64,000 bases of DNA from Burkholderiaceae bacterium (GCA_947452535.1 CANGCM010000007.1:1-64000); one strand, 5' to 3'; numbered from the stretch's first letter, positions 1 through 10,729 are shown. The notes: generated from the sequence alone by a model not told the origin. Numbers and translations: made by a program.

Positions 1-31
1 GGCCTTAAAGCACTGATGTGTCGATATATTT

Positions 32-97
32 GAGAGATTTTGAATTAGATTTGCCGCTTAATTTAAATCACTTTTGATGAAGAATCTCTCTTTTATT
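32..97 (+). terminator. possible terminator of an upstream gene
   Basis: GAGAGATT at 32-39 and AATCTCTC at 83-90 form a perfect 8-bp inverted repeat followed by TTTTATT. The 43-nt loop is long, so this is only a weak intrinsic-terminator candidate for whatever gene ends before the window. I see no coding frame in bases 1-133; TACAAT at 110-115 could be the -10 of the following tRNA, but no convincing -35 precedes it. Confidence 0.3.
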
Positions 98-133
98 CTC
101 CCACTAGGTTACAATCTCGACTGTGTTAATTTG

Positions 134-209
134 GGGCGCTTAGCTCAGATGGTAGAGCGTCTGCCTTACACGCAGAATGTCGGCGGTTCGATCCCGTCAG
201 CGCCCACCA
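134..209 (+). tRNA. tRNA-Val (anticodon TAC)
   Basis: The acceptor stem GGGCGCT (134-140) pairs perfectly with AGCGCCC (199-205), followed by discriminator A and an encoded CCA (207-209). The anticodon stem TCTGC/GCAGA encloses the loop CTTACAC, giving anticodon TAC for valine GUA/GUG codons. The T arm contains GGTTCGATC. It stands alone about 100 bases ahead of ppiD, a position seen in related betaproteobacteria. Confidence 0.96.
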
Positions 210-312
210 GTTTCCCAAATCGCAGTTTTTTCCTTAATTAGGCCTTCTAGCTCCTCTAGACCTCACGCCTAGTACACTCGCATCATTGACTTTATTTTCG
301 AGCGATTAATTC

Positions 313-1779
313 ATGTTTGATTCAGTACGTAAGCACCAAAAAATTCTGCAGCTTGTATTGATGCTGTTCATCGTCCCCTCATTTGCTTTGTTTGGTATTT
401 CGAGTTATTCCGAGTTTATGGATAAAGAGACCGACATCGTTAAAGTGAACGGTAAGCCCATCACTGCGCAAGAAGTGGATATGGCTGCCAAACGCCAAGC
501 TGAGCGCGTTGGTGGAAATACCCAAATTGCTCAAAGCCTTCCATTTAGGCAGGCAATCCTCAATGAGTTGCTGCAACAGCGCATCCTTGGTTTTGCAATC
601 GGCGACTTACGCCTACAAGTAGGTAAACAAGAGCTAGTCAACAGCCTGCAAAAGATTCCGCAAATCCGCGCCCTATACCGCCAAGATGGTGCGTTTGATG
701 ATGCGCGTTTTAAGCAATTACTGGCTAGTAACGGGATGAATGAAGAACAATTCTATGCCAGTCAAAGTTTTGACTTAAAAATTCAGCAGCTAGTCAATTC
801 TGTTGCACGAACTGAATTAGCCAATCCAAAATTATCTGAAATTATTTCTTCTTTATACGAAACAGAAAGACAAGTTCAAACCCTTCAATTTACTGCCAAA
901 GACTACCTTGGCAAAGTGAATCCAAGCCAAGAAGAACTGCAGGCGTTTTACGAGGCTAACGCCAAGCTCTTTGAGCGATCTGAATATATTGATGTGGAAT
1001 ACATTGTTTTAAAGGCGGATCCTAAAGAAGATTCGAAAGCTTTTAATGAAAGAGCTGATCAGTTTGCAAATATTACTTATGACCAGTCTGACAGTCTTAA
1101 GCCTGCTGCAGATAAATTGAGGTTGAGCATTCAGTCCCAGAAAGAGGTCACTCGTGGAGGGGCCTCTGGTGTATCCAAGGATCATCCACTGGCCAATCCA
1201 AAGGTTGTGCAATCCCTCTTTGGTGATGAGGCTTTGAAGAATAAGCGCAACATTGAAGCCGTTCAAATTTCACCCGGCGTTTTTGTATCTGCAAGAGTCG
1301 TCACTTTGCATCCGGCACAAATCTTGTCCTATAAAGATGTTGCTACTGAAGTAAAACGTCAAGTTACTCAGCGCTCTGCTGAAAAGCTCGCAAGTGATGC
1401 TGCCATCGAAAAATTTGCTAACTTAGAGAAAGATCCTCAGAGCACTACCGGATTTAGTAGCTCGAGCTGGATTTCTCGAAACAAGCCCGGCAACTTGGTC
1501 GGCGCTTCCATGGATAAGGTGATGTCGGTTAATGCTGATAAATTACCTGCGCTCGTATCAGTCTTTATTCCCGGAATTGGTACTACTATCTATCGCATAG
1601 ATCAGGTGCGCCAACCTGCGACAGTGGATGCCAAGGCCCATAAAGCACAAGCGCAACAGATTCAAGCCTTAGCCGCACAGTCAGAATTTTCAGGCTTTAT
1701 GAACTACTGGCGCAATAGTGCTGGAGTGAAGACAATTAATCCACTCAAAGCTGTGAGCTCTGGTGGTGCCGGCAGTTAA
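313..1779 (+). CDS. ppiD: PpiD-like membrane-anchored periplasmic chaperone lacking the parvulin domain
   Basis: 488-residue protein of the SurA_N/PpiD family. Residues 1-13 are basic and cytoplasmic, about 14-32 form one membrane segment, and the rest should face the periplasm. Residues about 40-200 are the SurA-like chaperone region (VNGKPITAQEV). PpiD proteins are usually about 620-645 residues and carry a central parvulin peptidyl-prolyl isomerase domain with a GGDLGW-type motif. Here the chain passes from EYIVLKADPKED (ending near residue 240) straight into what looks like the region after the parvulin domain, and no such motif exists. It probably acts as a holdase/foldase for secreted proteins without prolyl isomerase activity. 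Its stop codon overlaps that of convergent tesA, and its likely terminator lies at 1809-1838. Confidence 0.85.
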   Translation: MFDSVRKHQKILQLVLMLFIVPSFALFGISSYSEFMDKETDIVKVNGKPITAQEVDMAAKRQAERVGGNTQIAQSLPFRQAILNELLQQRILGFAIGDLRLQVGKQELVNSLQKIPQIRALYRQDGAFDDARFKQLLASNGMNEEQFYASQSFDLKIQQLVNSVARTELANPKLSEIISSLYETERQVQTLQFTAKDYLGKVNPSQEELQAFYEANAKLFERSEYIDVEYIVLKADPKEDSKAFNERADQFANITYDQSDSLKPAADKLRLSIQSQKEVTRGGASGVSKDHPLANPKVVQSLFGDEALKNKRNIEAVQISPGVFVSARVVTLHPAQILSYKDVATEVKRQVTQRSAEKLASDAAIEKFANLEKDPQSTTGFSSSSWISRNKPGNLVGASMDKVMSVNADKLPALVSVFIPGIGTTIYRIDQVRQPATVDAKAHKAQAQQIQALAAQSEFSGFMNYWRNSAGVKTINPLKAVSSGGAGS

Positions 1780-2432
1780 TTGCTAGGTATTTTCTTTAGC
1801 AAGTTACTGTATGGGGCCATTGCGCCCCATACGTTTTTAAAGAGAATGCTTTGTGCAGCCACATTCGGGTGCAACCGATCCGCTTGAAAAAATTCCGGTT
1901 TTGTTGCAACACCCCCTAGAAAAAATGGTAAAAGCTCTATTTGCTCTGCTTTGGCTAATTGGGGGTAAAGCATCTTAAATTGAGAGGTGTAGCCCTGACC
2001 GTAATTAGAGGGAATCTGTATTCCGAAAAGCAATACGCGGGCCCCAGATTTTTTACTTAATTGAATCATCTTGTGCAAGTTGCTTTCAGTTTGTGACACT
2101 GGAAGGCCTCGTAATGCATCGTTTGCACCCAGCTCAATCATCACAATCCCCGGCTTTTTTTGACTCAGAAGGGCTGGTAGTCGAGTCAGGCCACCTGAAC
2201 TGGTTTCTCCGCTAATGCTGGCATTAAATATGGTCCATGGGCTTTGCTCTTTCTCTAGTTGTTTTTCAAGAAGATTCACCCAACCAGTGCCTCGAGGTAG
2301 GCCATACTCAGCCGAGAGGCTATCGCCTAATACTAGGATCACTGGGTTTATTTGACCCCAAGAGCAAATACTCATTAACAGGCAAAATAGGCCTGTTATT
2401 AATTTATTAACTGTTAAAGACTGAATCTGCAT
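1776..2432 (-). CDS. tesA: secreted GDSL esterase / lysophospholipase TesA-like
   Basis: 218-residue SGNH-family hydrolase acting in the periplasm on thioesters, aryl esters or lysophospholipids. A signal peptide spans about residues 1-26 (ITGLFCLLMSICSWG). Block I is VLGDSLSAEYGL with the nucleophile Ser, the oxyanion Gly is in ISGETSSGG, the Asn is in GANDALRG, and DRLHPN supplies the catalytic Asp and His. Length fits TesA. It is divergent from the YbbA-type ABC gene across only 25 bases, the same tesA/ybbA arrangement as in E. coli. The last codons overlap the ppiD stop and also contain the ppiD terminator hairpin. Confidence 0.9.
   Translation of the reverse strand: MQIQSLTVNKLITGLFCLLMSICSWGQINPVILVLGDSLSAEYGLPRGTGWVNLLEKQLEKEQSPWTIFNASISGETSSGGLTRLPALLSQKKPGIVMIELGANDALRGLPVSQTESNLHKMIQLSKKSGARVLLFGIQIPSNYGQGYTSQFKMLYPQLAKAEQIELLPFFLGGVATKPEFFQADRLHPNVAAQSILFKNVWGAMAPYSNLLKKIPSN
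1809..1838 (+). terminator. intrinsic terminator for ppiD inside tesA
   Basis: GTATGGGGC (1809-1817) and GCCCCATAC (1824-1832) form a perfect 9-bp stem with a 6-nt loop, followed by GTTTTT. This is a textbook Rho-independent terminator about 30 bases after the ppiD stop. It lies wholly within the 3' coding part of convergent tesA, where it encodes V-W-G-A-M-A-P-Y. Confidence 0.8.
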
Positions 2433-2457
2433 TTTTCAATTCTAGAAAATTTCCCAC

Positions 2458-3138
2458 ATGAATACAGAGTCTAAATCCATTATTGCCAACCAGGTGGGTA
2501 AGCTAGTCAAGACCTCCGACGGCGATCTTGCTATTTTGCACGACATTAGCTTTCAGATTGGGCAGGGCGAGAGTATTGCCATTGTGGGCGCTTCCGGCTC
2601 TGGTAAAAGCACACTCTTAAGCCTGCTAGCTGGCTTAGACCTTCCAAGTCATGGGCAAATTGACTTGATGGGCCAGAATCTCAATCTTTTAGATGAGGAT
2701 GGCCGAGCGCGTTTACGTGGTAAATCTACCGGCTTTGTATTTCAATCCTTCCAATTGCTGCCGCACCTAACCGCTCTAGAAAACGTCATGTTACCAATGG
2801 AAATAGCGGGTATCACCCAGACTGAAGCTAGAGTGGTCGCTCATCAGTGGCTTGAGAAGGTTGGTTTAGGGCAGAGGGCAAATCACTTTCCTAAAACGCT
2901 CTCTGGGGGCGAACAACAGCGCGTAGCCTTAGCTCGCGCCTTCATTAATAAACCTGCCATCCTCTTTGCCGATGAGCCTACCGGAAGCCTTGATGAGGCT
3001 AGTGGAAGCAGGGTGATTGAGCTCCTTTTTGAGCTAAATCGAGAGAATTTCTCAACCCTGGTATTGGTAACCCATGATCCTGCCTTGGCTGCACGTTGCG
3101 GACGCCAATTGAGTCTTCAAGGTGGGCGCCTAGTTTGA
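2458..3138 (+). CDS. ybbA: ABC transporter ATP-binding protein, YbbA/LolD type
   Basis: 226-residue ABC ATPase of the MacB/LolD/YbbA subgroup. Walker A is GASGSGKST, the Q-loop lies in GFVFQSFQLLPHLTALENV, the signature is LSGGEQQRVALARA, Walker B is ILFADEPTGSLD and the H-loop is in LVTHDP. Divergence from tesA argues for YbbA rather than LolD. The FtsX-like permease YbbP that normally follows is not adjacent; purL starts 21 bases downstream instead. The partner permease must therefore be encoded elsewhere or be absent. Substrate unknown. Confidence 0.8.
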   Translation: MNTESKSIIANQVGKLVKTSDGDLAILHDISFQIGQGESIAIVGASGSGKSTLLSLLAGLDLPSHGQIDLMGQNLNLLDEDGRARLRGKSTGFVFQSFQLLPHLTALENVMLPMEIAGITQTEARVVAHQWLEKVGLGQRANHFPKTLSGGEQQRVALARAFINKPAILFADEPTGSLDEASGSRVIELLFELNRENFSTLVLVTHDPALAARCGRQLSLQGGRLV

Positions 3139-3159
3139 TCAAAACCTTATAATCTTAGG

Positions 3160-6100
3160 ATGTCATCATTCTGTTGCTTGCCCGGGGCAAATGCCCTTTC
3201 AGCCTTCCGCCAACAGCGACTTTTAGCCTCGCTCGCCGCTCAAGGAATTCAATTAGACTCTATTGAGGCTCAATTTCTTCATTTTGTTTGGACTGAGTCT
3301 GAACTCAACACGAAGGACACAGAGGTTCTGGTTCGCCTGCTGACTTACGGTCAGCCCTTTTTATCGGAGATAAAAACAGGCGGCACATTATTTGGCAAAG
3401 CAGTTGATAAGCTATCTGCTATTGCTATTCCACGCTTTGGTACGGTTTCTCCTTGGGCTAGCAAGGCAACTGATATTGCTCGCCAATGCGGTCTTAATGT
3501 ATTGCGTATTGAGCGTGGCATTCAATACGGATGGAAAAGTAAAAAAACACTTAACACCCAGCAAGAACAACTGGTATTAGCTGCCCTGCATGATCGAATG
3601 ACGGAAGCTGTCATCATGGACATCAATGAGGCTAGCGCTTTGTATCAATCGCTCCCTGACCGCCCCTTCACCCGAATTTTAGTATTGACTGAAGGTAGGG
3701 CTGCATTAGATAAGGCCAACCAAGAATTAGGTCTAGCATTATCAGAAGACGAGGTGCTGTATCTAGTTGAGAATTTCATTCGCTTAAAACGCAACCCTAG
3801 TGATGTTGAGTTAATTATGTTTGCTCAAGCCAATAGCGAACATTGCCGGCATAAGATTTTTAATTCAAGCTGGACGATTGATGGTGATGATCAGGAAAAG
3901 TCCTTATTTGCGATGATTCGTAACACTCATCAACTGCAGCCAAAGGGAACGATCGTTGCATACTCTGATAATTCTGCCGTGATGGTGGGTTGTGAGTCAG
4001 AAACTTGGGTGCCAAAAGGTCAAGATCATCTCTACCAAAAAGATACCCGTTTAGTTCACACCTTAATGAAAGTAGAGACACATAACCACCCAACAGCGAT
4101 TGCTCCCTTTCCAGGCGCATCTACTGGTGCCGGTGGCGAGATTCGCGATGAAGGTGCTACTGGAATTGGCGGTCGTCCTAAAGCAGGTTTAACTGGTTTT
4201 TCTGTTTCTAATCTCAACATTCCTGGTACTGATTTGCCATGGGAGACTGAGAGGTATGGCAAGCCTGAACGCATTGCTACGCCCCTACAAATCATGATTG
4301 AAGGCCCTTTGGGTGGCGCCGCATTTAATAATGAATTCGGTCGACCCATTCTTGGTGGATATTTCCGCGTATTTGAGCAGACTCTGGAAGGTGTGCGACG
4401 CGGATATCACAAGCCAATCATGATTGCAGGCGGTATCGGCAGTATTGATTCTATTCACACTGCCAAAAAACAAATTAAAGCAGGTGACTTATTTATTCAA
4501 ATGGGCGGCCCTGGTATGCGCATTGGTATGGGTGGCGCAACTGGAAGCTCTGTTACAACAGGCACAAATACCGCTGACTTAGACTTTGATTCTGTGCAGC
4601 GTGGTAATCCAGAAATGGAGCGGCGCGCACAAGAAGTAATTAATGCTTGTATCGCTATGGGGCCAAATAATCCGATTGTTTCCATTCATGATGTCGGTGC
4701 TGGCGGTGTATCCAATGCCTTTCCTGAGCTTGCGGATGGTGCTGGCTTAGGCGCGCAATTTCAATTGCGAAAGGTGCCGCTAGAAGAGAGTGGTATGAGT
4801 CCTGCAGAAATCTGGTGCAATGAGTCACAAGAACGTTATGTCCTTGCAATCGAGGCAAAAGATTTAGATTTATTTAAAGCGCTCTGCGACCGCGAGCGCT
4901 GTCCCTTTGCCGTTGTAGGAGAAGCAACTACCGAACGTCAACTGCAGTTGAGTGACAGCAAGGAAATAGCTGGTAGCGACGCCTCTATGCCGATTGATAT
5001 GCCGATGGAAGTGTTGTTAGGCAAGCCGCCACGGATGCACCGCGATGTGAAGCGTATCGCTCAAGAGTTTGAAGAGTTGAATGTGACTGACGCCGATCTA
5101 GCACAATGCATTGCTTGGGTTTTGCAACAGCCAACTGTTGCTAGTAAGTCTTTCTTGATTACGATTGGCGATCGAACCGTTGGTGGCCTGAATGCTCGCG
5201 ATCCATTTGTGGGTCCTTGGCAAGTGCCCGTTGCCGACTGTGCGGTCACGCTGATGGATTACAAAGGTTATCGCGGTGAAGCTATGACCATGGGAGAGCG
5301 CACGCCATTAGCGGTAATCGATGCACCTGCAGCTGCCAAAATGGCTGTTGGTGAAGCTATTACCAATCTACTGGCTGCTGATATTCGCTGCCTAGAGGAT
5401 GTCAAACTCTCCGCCAACTGGATGGCCGCTTGCGGTTCGCCCGGTGAAGACGCTAAGCTTTATGACTCAGTCCAAGCAATCGGTATGGAATTATGCCCAG
5501 CGCTAGGCATTTCTATTCCGGTTGGTAAAGATTCTTTATCGATGGCTACAGCATGGCAAGAGGGTCAAGAGGCCAAGAAGGTTGTTTCACCCGTTTCCTT
5601 GATTATTTCTGCATTTGCCGCTGTGCAAGACGTTCGTAAAACATCAACACCTTTGCTTAAACTAAAAGACGTATCTGGCGCCGCTCTAGAAACTGAATTA
5701 ATTTTGATTGATTTAGGGCGTGGCAAGAATCGCATGGCCGGAAGTATTCTTGCTCAAGTACTCAATCAATCTGGTAAATCGACTCCAAATGTCGATCATC
5801 CAGAGGATTTGAAATCACTAGCTGCTGCCATCATTGAGTTACGCAAAGAAGGTAAATTACTGGCATATCACGACCGCTCAGATGGCGGACTACTTTCCTG
5901 TGTTGCTGAGATGGCCTTTGCTTCTCATGTAGGCATCTCGATTAATGTCGACATGATTGCCGTTGATGTTGGGCAAGAAGCTGACTGGGGTGATGCCAAG
6001 AACTGGGCGCAGCAAGTGTCAGGTCGACGTCACGAGCAAACTTTGCGTGCTTTATTCAATGAAGAGCTTGGGGCAGTCATTCAAATTCATAAAGCAGATC

Positions 6101-7194
6101 GTGACGCCGTATTTGCGGTTCTGCGTAAGCAAGGGCTCAGTGCCCATAGCCACGTCATTGCAAAACCAAATACGAATGGCCGCATTGAAGTTTGGCGAGA
6201 TGCCAAAAATATCTTTGCAGAGCCGCGCGAAACATTACAAAAAATGTGGGCAAATACGAGCTATCAAATTTCTCGCCTACGAGATAATCCTGATTGTGCT
6301 GATAGCGAATTTTCTTTGCTAGATAACACTGCTGATGGGGGGATGTCACCTAAGCTGACTTTTGATATTGCCCAGGATATTGCAGCGCCGTTCATTAATA
6401 ATAATGAACGACCTAAGATTGCCATTTTGCGTGAGCAGGGAGTTAACTCTCATGTTGAGATGGCATATGCTATGAATTGGGCTGGTTTTGATAGTTATGA
6501 CGTGCATATGTCAGATCTCTTATCTGGAAAATCTAAACTAGATGATTTCCGTGGATTGGTTGCCTGCGGTGGATTTAGTTATGGGGATGTATTAGGAGCA
6601 GGTGAGGGTTGGGCTAAGACCATTCTCTTTAATGACCAACTACGCGATCAGTTCTCCTCTTTTTTTAATCGCCAGGATAGTTTTGCCTTGGGTGTCTGTA
6701 ATGGTTGCCAGATGATGAGCAATCTTGCGGAAATTATTCCTGGGGCACAAGCTTGGCCTAAATTTACACGTAACCAGTCTGAGCAGTATGAGGCTCGCTT
6801 TGTCATGGCTGAGGTGACGAATTCACCTTCAATCTTTACCCAAGGTATGGCTGGTAGTCAATTGCCTATCGCTATTGCTCATGGCGAAGGCTTTGCCAAC
6901 TTTAGCCAACAAGGCAATTTAGGGGCTCTACATAAACAAGGCTTAGGCACTCTTCGATTTGTTGATCACCAGGGTAATCCTACTGAAACCTATCCAATGA
7001 ATCCAAATGGCTCACCCAGTGGTTTAACCGGCGTGACCACCCCTGATGGTCGCTTCACGGTCATGATGCCTCATCCTGAGCGGGTATTTAGGGCTGTGCA
7101 AATGAGCTGGGCTCCACAAGAGTGGTTGGATACGCCTGATGGCGCTAGCCCTTGGATGCGCTTATTCCGCAACGCCAGAGTTTGGGCTAAGTAA
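3160..7194 (+). CDS. purL: phosphoribosylformylglycinamidine synthase (single-chain PurL)
   Basis: 1344-residue large-type FGAM synthase, which converts FGAR, ATP and glutamine to FGAM in purine synthesis in the cytoplasm. The N-terminal PurS-like part is followed by two PurM-like ATPase halves ([29 protein letters not shown]-type [26 protein letters not shown]) and a C-terminal class I glutamine amidotransferase with nucleophile Cys in [10 protein letters not shown] and HPE in [10 protein letters not shown]. Length matches the proteobacterial fused enzyme (about 1290-1345). The start gives a normal PurL N-terminus. It is followed after 3 bases by the spermidine-synthase-like gene, so the two are probably co-transcribed. 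Confidence 0.97.
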   Translation: MSSFCCLPGANALSAFRQQRLLASLAAQGIQLDSIEAQFLHFVWTESELNTKDTEVLVRLLTYGQPFLSEIKTGGTLFGKAVDKLSAIAIPRFGTVSPWASKATDIARQCGLNVLRIERGIQYGWKSKKTLNTQQEQLVLAALHDRMTEAVIMDINEASALYQSLPDRPFTRILVLTEGRAALDKANQELGLALSEDEVLYLVENFIRLKRNPSDVELIMFAQANSEHCRHKIFNSSWTIDGDDQEKSLFAMIRNTHQLQPKGTIVAYSDNSAVMVGCESETWVPKGQDHLYQKDTRLVHTLMKVETHNHPTAIAPFPGASTGAGGEIRDEGATGIGGRPKAGLTGFSVSNLNIPGTDLPWETERYGKPERIATPLQIMIEGPLGGAAFNNEFGRPILGGYFRVFEQTLEGVRRGYHKPIMIAGGIGSIDSIHTAKKQIKAGDLFIQMGGPGMRIGMGGATGSSVTTGTNTADLDFDSVQRGNPEMERRAQEVINACIAMGPNNPIVSIHDVGAGGVSNAFPELADGAGLGAQFQLRKVPLEESGMSPAEIWCNESQERYVLAIEAKDLDLFKALCDRERCPFAVVGEATTERQLQLSDSKEIAGSDASMPIDMPMEVLLGKPPRMHRDVKRIAQEFEELNVTDADLAQCIAWVLQQPTVASKSFLITIGDRTVGGLNARDPFVGPWQVPVADCAVTLMDYKGYRGEAMTMGERTPLAVIDAPAAAKMAVGEAITNLLAADIRCLEDVKLSANWMAACGSPGEDAKLYDSVQAIGMELCPALGISIPVGKDSLSMATAWQEGQEAKKVVSPVSLIISAFAAVQDVRKTSTPLLKLKDVSGAALETELILIDLGRGKNRMAGSILAQVLNQSGKSTPNVDHPEDLKSLAAAIIELRKEGKLLAYHDRSDGGLLSCVAEMAFASHVGISINVDMIAVDVGQEADWGDAKNWAQQVSGRRHEQTLRALFNEELGAVIQIHKADRDAVFAVLRKQGLSAHSHVIAKPNTNGRIEVWRDAKNIFAEPRETLQKMWANTSYQISRLRDNPDCADSEFSLLDNTADGGMSPKLTFDIAQDIAAPFINNNERPKIAILREQGVNSHVEMAYAMNWAGFDSYDVHMSDLLSGKSKLDDFRGLVACGGFSYGDVLGAGEGWAKTILFNDQLRDQFSSFFNRQDSFALGVCNGCQMMSNLAEIIPGAQAWPKFTRNQSEQYEARFVMAEVTNSPSIFTQGMAGSQLPIAIAHGEGFANFSQQGNLGALHKQGLGTLRFVDHQGNPTETYPMNPNGSPSGLTGVTTPDGRFTVMMPHPERVFRAVQMSWAPQEWLDTPDGASPWMRLFRNARVWAK

Positions 7195-7197
7195 TTC

Positions 7198-7974
7198 ATG
7201 TCAGACGCATCATTGGCCATGGAGCCAGTAACATTCTCTGAGAGTGGTGGGATTCGCTACCTCCACTTTGGTAGCGAATTAATTCAGGGTGCCATGCGAA
7301 TTCGAGACCCAGACGAGATCTACCTTGAATATAATCAACAGATGATGGCCTGGCTTCTTTTTTTAGAAACTAGGCCCGGCATGCGTGTTGCCCAACTTGG
7401 CTTAGGTACTGGTGCGTTAACTAAGTTTGTGCATCGTTATTGCCCAGCAGTAAAAACAACTGTCGTCGAACTGAATCCCGCTGTCATTGTGTCTGCACGC
7501 AGTATGTTTCATACACCAAGCGATGATCGCAAATTAGAAACACTGCAAACTGATGCGAAGGCATTCGTCCAAAGTGCTCAATACCAGGATTATTTCGATG
7601 CTATCCAAGTTGATTTGTATGACGCTATTTGTGATGGACCTTCCGCCAGCTCATTAGAGTTCTATCAGGGCTGTTACAAGCTTCTCAAGTCGCCTGGTGT
7701 ATTAACAGTCAATCTATTTTCACGTCACAAAAGTTTTGACATTAACTTGAATAATATTTGCGAAGCTTTTGGCAATAGAGTGCTCTTATTTCCGGAATCG
7801 CATGATTGCAATGTTGTAGCAATCGCTTTTAAAGGCCCACAGCTCAATGTAGAGTGGCAAGAAGTTGCTAAGCGCGCTAAATTAATTTTAGAGAAAACTA
7901 GCTTGCCCACCAATAATTGGGTCGTAGGGCTTCATCATGAGAACGCCCATCAAGAGAGCAAACTCTGCATTTAG
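7198..7974 (+). CDS. spermidine synthase-like methyltransferase-fold protein
   Basis: 258-residue protein with the Rossmann-type fold of the SpeE family. The nucleotide-binding loop is LGLGTGALTKF (about residues 67-77), the acidic residue ending strand 2 is in VVELNPAVI, and strand 4 carries IQVDLYDA. The small N-terminal beta-barrel of true SpeE is reduced, and the polyamine-site Asp motif (normally GGGDG plus DxxDP) is altered to QVDLYD. Aminopropyltransferase activity therefore cannot be asserted; many proteobacterial genomes carry such SpeE-like proteins of unknown substrate. It follows purL by 3 bases and ends before a shared terminator at 8019-8049. Confidence 0.75.
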   Translation: MSDASLAMEPVTFSESGGIRYLHFGSELIQGAMRIRDPDEIYLEYNQQMMAWLLFLETRPGMRVAQLGLGTGALTKFVHRYCPAVKTTVVELNPAVIVSARSMFHTPSDDRKLETLQTDAKAFVQSAQYQDYFDAIQVDLYDAICDGPSASSLEFYQGCYKLLKSPGVLTVNLFSRHKSFDINLNNICEAFGNRVLLFPESHDCNVVAIAFKGPQLNVEWQEVAKRAKLILEKTSLPTNNWVVGLHHENAHQESKLCI

Positions 7975-8018
7975 TGTAAGCGCATCCCATAAGAGATGGT
8001 CTCGAACACGTTTAGATG

Positions 8019-8049
8019 AAAAAAGGCGATCAACTGATCGCCTTTTTCT
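8019..8049. terminator. bidirectional terminator between speE-like gene and acnB
   Basis: AAAAAGGCGATC (8020-8031) and GATCGCCTTTTT (8036-8047) form a perfect 12-bp stem with a 4-nt loop. A-rich and T-rich flanks on the two sides let it terminate transcription from both convergent neighbours. Confidence 0.9.
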
Positions 8050-8079
8050 TTACCCAAAAATTTTGGGGTCTATTGAAGC

Positions 8080-10665
8080 TTAGATGGTTACGGTATCCGC
8101 AACATCGCTAAAAGACTTCAACTTGTCAAAGCTCATATATCGATAAACTTCATCGGCTTTAGTATTTAAGGCTTTTACCTGCTCCAAGTACTCAGCTGGC
8201 GTTGGTAAGCGACCCAGCAATGCTGCCACTGACGCTAGTTCTGCTGATGCCAAAAAGACTCTGGTATCAATACCGAGACGATTTGGGAAGTTACGTGTTG
8301 AGGTTGAAACTGCTGTTGAACCCTTACGGATTTGAGCCTGATTACCCATGCAGAGCGAACAGCCTGGGCTTTCCATACGGGCACCAGCGGCACCAAGCAT
8401 TCCGTAATATCCCTCTTCCATTAGCAACATCGCATCCATCTTGGTTGGTGGGGCCACCCACAGGCGGGTTGGCATATCCTTTTTACCTTGAAGAATCTGA
8501 CCGGCTGCGCGGAAGTGACCAATATTGGTCATGCATGAACCAATAAATACTTCATCAATCTTCTCACCAGAAACTTCAGACAAGAACTTCACATCATCTG
8601 GATCGTTAGGGCAAGCCAAGATTGGCTCTTTTATTTCGGTGATATCAATTTCAATGATCTCTGCGTAGTCAGCATTGGCATCCGCCTTTAATAAATCTGG
8701 CTTAGCAATCCATGCCTCCATCGCCTTAATACGACGACCTAGCGTACGCTTATCTTCATAACCATTTGCAATCATCCATTTCATGAGGGTGATATTGGAG
8801 CGCATATATTCGATGATTGGTTCTTTATTTAAGTGAACCGTACATCCACCTGCAGAACGCTCTGCAGAGGCGTCAGAAAGTTCAAATGCCTGTTCCACCT
8901 TCAAATCTGGCAAACCTTCGATCTCGAGGATGCGTCCAGAGAATATATTTTTCTTACCTTGTTTTGCTACAGTCAATAAACCTTTTTTAATTGCATATAA
9001 AGGAATGGCATTCACCAAGTCTCGTAAAGTAACGCCAGGCTGCATCGTCCCTTTGAAGCGTACCAAGACAGACTCCGGCATATCTAAAGGCATCACGCCA
9101 GTTGCTGCGGCAAATGCGACCAAGCCAGAGCCAGCGGGGAAAGAGATGCCAATTGGGAAGCGAGTATGACTATCACCGCCTGTACCGCAGGTATCAGGCA
9201 AAAGCAAGCGGTTTAGCCAGCTGTGAATAATGCCGTCACCTGGATGCAGCGAAACACCACCGCGGTTAACTATGAATGGTGGCAACTCGTGTTGAGTCAG
9301 AATATCCACTGGTTTTGGATAAGCCGAGGTATGACAGAATGATTGCATCACCAGGTCGGATGAGAATCCGAGGCAGGCTAAATCTTTCAATTCATCACGG
9401 GTCATCGGACCGGTTGTGTCTTGTGTTCCAACGGTTGTCATGCGCGGCTCGCAATAGGCGCCGGGACGAACGCCTTGACCTTCGGGCAATCCACAGGCGC
9501 GACCAACTATTTTTTGCGCCAAGCTAAAACCTTTTTTGTTATCTGGAGGGCTCACTGGTACGCGGAATTCCGTAGATGCTGGTAAGCCGAGTGCTAAACG
9601 CGCCTTGGCTGTAAGACCACGACCAACGATGAGCGGAATACGACCGCCAGCACGAACTTCATCCAATATCACAGGTGACTTCAGTGTGAATGCAGCAATT
9701 TCTTTGCCGTCTTTAAATGTTTTGCCTTCATATGGACGCAATTCAATTTCATCACCCATATTCATTTGTGAAACATCCAATTCAATTGGCAGGGCCCCAG
9801 AATCTTCCATGGTATTAAAGAAGATTGGAGCAATATTTGTTCCAAGGCAAACGCCACCAAATCGTTTGTTTGGTACGAAGGGAATATCTTTTCCTGTCCA
9901 CCATAAAACAGAGTTAGTTGCTGACTTACGTGATGAGCCCGTTCCAACCACATCACCAACGTAAGCAATTAAATTCCCTTTTTTCTGCAATGCTTCAATT
10001 TGCTTCATTGGTCCACGGGCGCCAACTTCATCTGGCTCAATACCAGGGCGTGGATTCTTTAGCATCATGGTTGCATGCAGTGGGATATCGGGACGACTCC
10101 ATGCATCAGGGGCAGGGGATAGATCGTCAGTATTAGTTTCGCCAGTAACCTTAAATACGGTGAGCTTCATACTTTCTGGTACCGCAGGACGGCTTGTAAA
10201 CCATTCAGCATCAGCCCAGCTTTGCATTACGGCTTTGGCATTTGCATTTCCGCTCGCAGCTAATTCTTGTACATCATTGAAATAATCAAACATTAAGAGT
10301 GTCTTCTTGAGCGCTTCTGCTGCGGCTTGACCGCATTCAGCATCTTGCAATAGCTCAACCAAGGGCTTGATGTTGTATCCGCCCAGCATGGTTCCCAGCA
10401 GCTCAGTAGCTTTAGTGCGTGAGATCAAAGAGCATTTCTCAGTGCCCTTAGCGACAGCATCTAAAAACCCCGCTTTTACCTTGGCAGCTTCATCAACACC
10501 TGCAGGAATGCGATGGGTAATGAGCTCAAGTAGCTCTGATTCCTTGCCTTTTGGTGGATTCTTAAGCAGATTAACCAACTCCGCTGTCTGATCCTTGCTT
10601 AAGGGGAGGGCTGGAATTCCAAGGGTTGCACGTTCGGCAACTTGGGCGTTATAGGCTTCTAGCAT
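8080..10665 (-). CDS. acnB: bifunctional aconitate hydratase 2 / 2-methylisocitrate dehydratase
   Basis: 861-residue AcnB, catalysing citrate to isocitrate in the TCA cycle and often 2-methylisocitrate hydration. The N-terminal HEAT-like helical domain (residues about 1-160), the swivelling domain (about 170-370, with [17 protein letters not shown] and [12 protein letters not shown]) and the three alpha/beta domains follow the AcnB order, which differs from AcnA. [4Fe-4S] ligands are seen in SCMTNIGHF and GCSLCMGNQ. Length equals E. coli AcnB (865). The ATG is preceded by AGGAAA. The upstream region holds a leader hairpin (10700-10729) and a palindrome (10751-10764). In enterobacteria apo-AcnB can bind mRNA; whether this one does is unknown. 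Confidence 0.97.
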   Translation of the reverse strand: MLEAYNAQVAERATLGIPALPLSKDQTAELVNLLKNPPKGKESELLELITHRIPAGVDEAAKVKAGFLDAVAKGTEKCSLISRTKATELLGTMLGGYNIKPLVELLQDAECGQAAAEALKKTLLMFDYFNDVQELAASGNANAKAVMQSWADAEWFTSRPAVPESMKLTVFKVTGETNTDDLSPAPDAWSRPDIPLHATMMLKNPRPGIEPDEVGARGPMKQIEALQKKGNLIAYVGDVVGTGSSRKSATNSVLWWTGKDIPFVPNKRFGGVCLGTNIAPIFFNTMEDSGALPIELDVSQMNMGDEIELRPYEGKTFKDGKEIAAFTLKSPVILDEVRAGGRIPLIVGRGLTAKARLALGLPASTEFRVPVSPPDNKKGFSLAQKIVGRACGLPEGQGVRPGAYCEPRMTTVGTQDTTGPMTRDELKDLACLGFSSDLVMQSFCHTSAYPKPVDILTQHELPPFIVNRGGVSLHPGDGIIHSWLNRLLLPDTCGTGGDSHTRFPIGISFPAGSGLVAFAAATGVMPLDMPESVLVRFKGTMQPGVTLRDLVNAIPLYAIKKGLLTVAKQGKKNIFSGRILEIEGLPDLKVEQAFELSDASAERSAGGCTVHLNKEPIIEYMRSNITLMKWMIANGYEDKRTLGRRIKAMEAWIAKPDLLKADANADYAEIIEIDITEIKEPILACPNDPDDVKFLSEVSGEKIDEVFIGSCMTNIGHFRAAGQILQGKKDMPTRLWVAPPTKMDAMLLMEEGYYGMLGAAGARMESPGCSLCMGNQAQIRKGSTAVSTSTRNFPNRLGIDTRVFLASAELASVAALLGRLPTPAEYLEQVKALNTKADEVYRYMSFDKLKSFSDVADTVTI

Positions 10666-10699
10666 GGTGTTTCCTATTGGGTAAAAGTTATCAACTGTA

Positions 10700-10729
10700 A
10701 GGCTATGCAGGGTTCAAACCCTATCGCCT
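10700..10729 (-). promoter_or_regulatory. hairpin in the acnB 5' leader
   Basis: On the minus strand AGGCGAT...ATAGCCT arms (one mismatch, 2-nt bulge) enclose a perfect AGGG/CCCT inner stem with a 6-nt loop. It ends about 35 bases before the acnB start, so it would lie in the mRNA leader if the promoter is near the palindrome. Function unknown; an RNA control element or a DNA operator are both possible. Confidence 0.45.

Noticed and set aside
134-312. Possible integration site (attB) at tRNA-Val
   Set aside because: No integrase, no repeated tRNA 3' end and no foreign-looking segment follows.
5957-6322. 121-codon frame in another phase within purL
   Set aside because: Lies wholly within the intact purL chain and encodes a low-quality sequence.
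9536-9964. 142-codon plus-strand frame inside acnB
   Set aside because: Antisense to the conserved aconitase catalytic domains; no ribosome site and no recognisable protein family.
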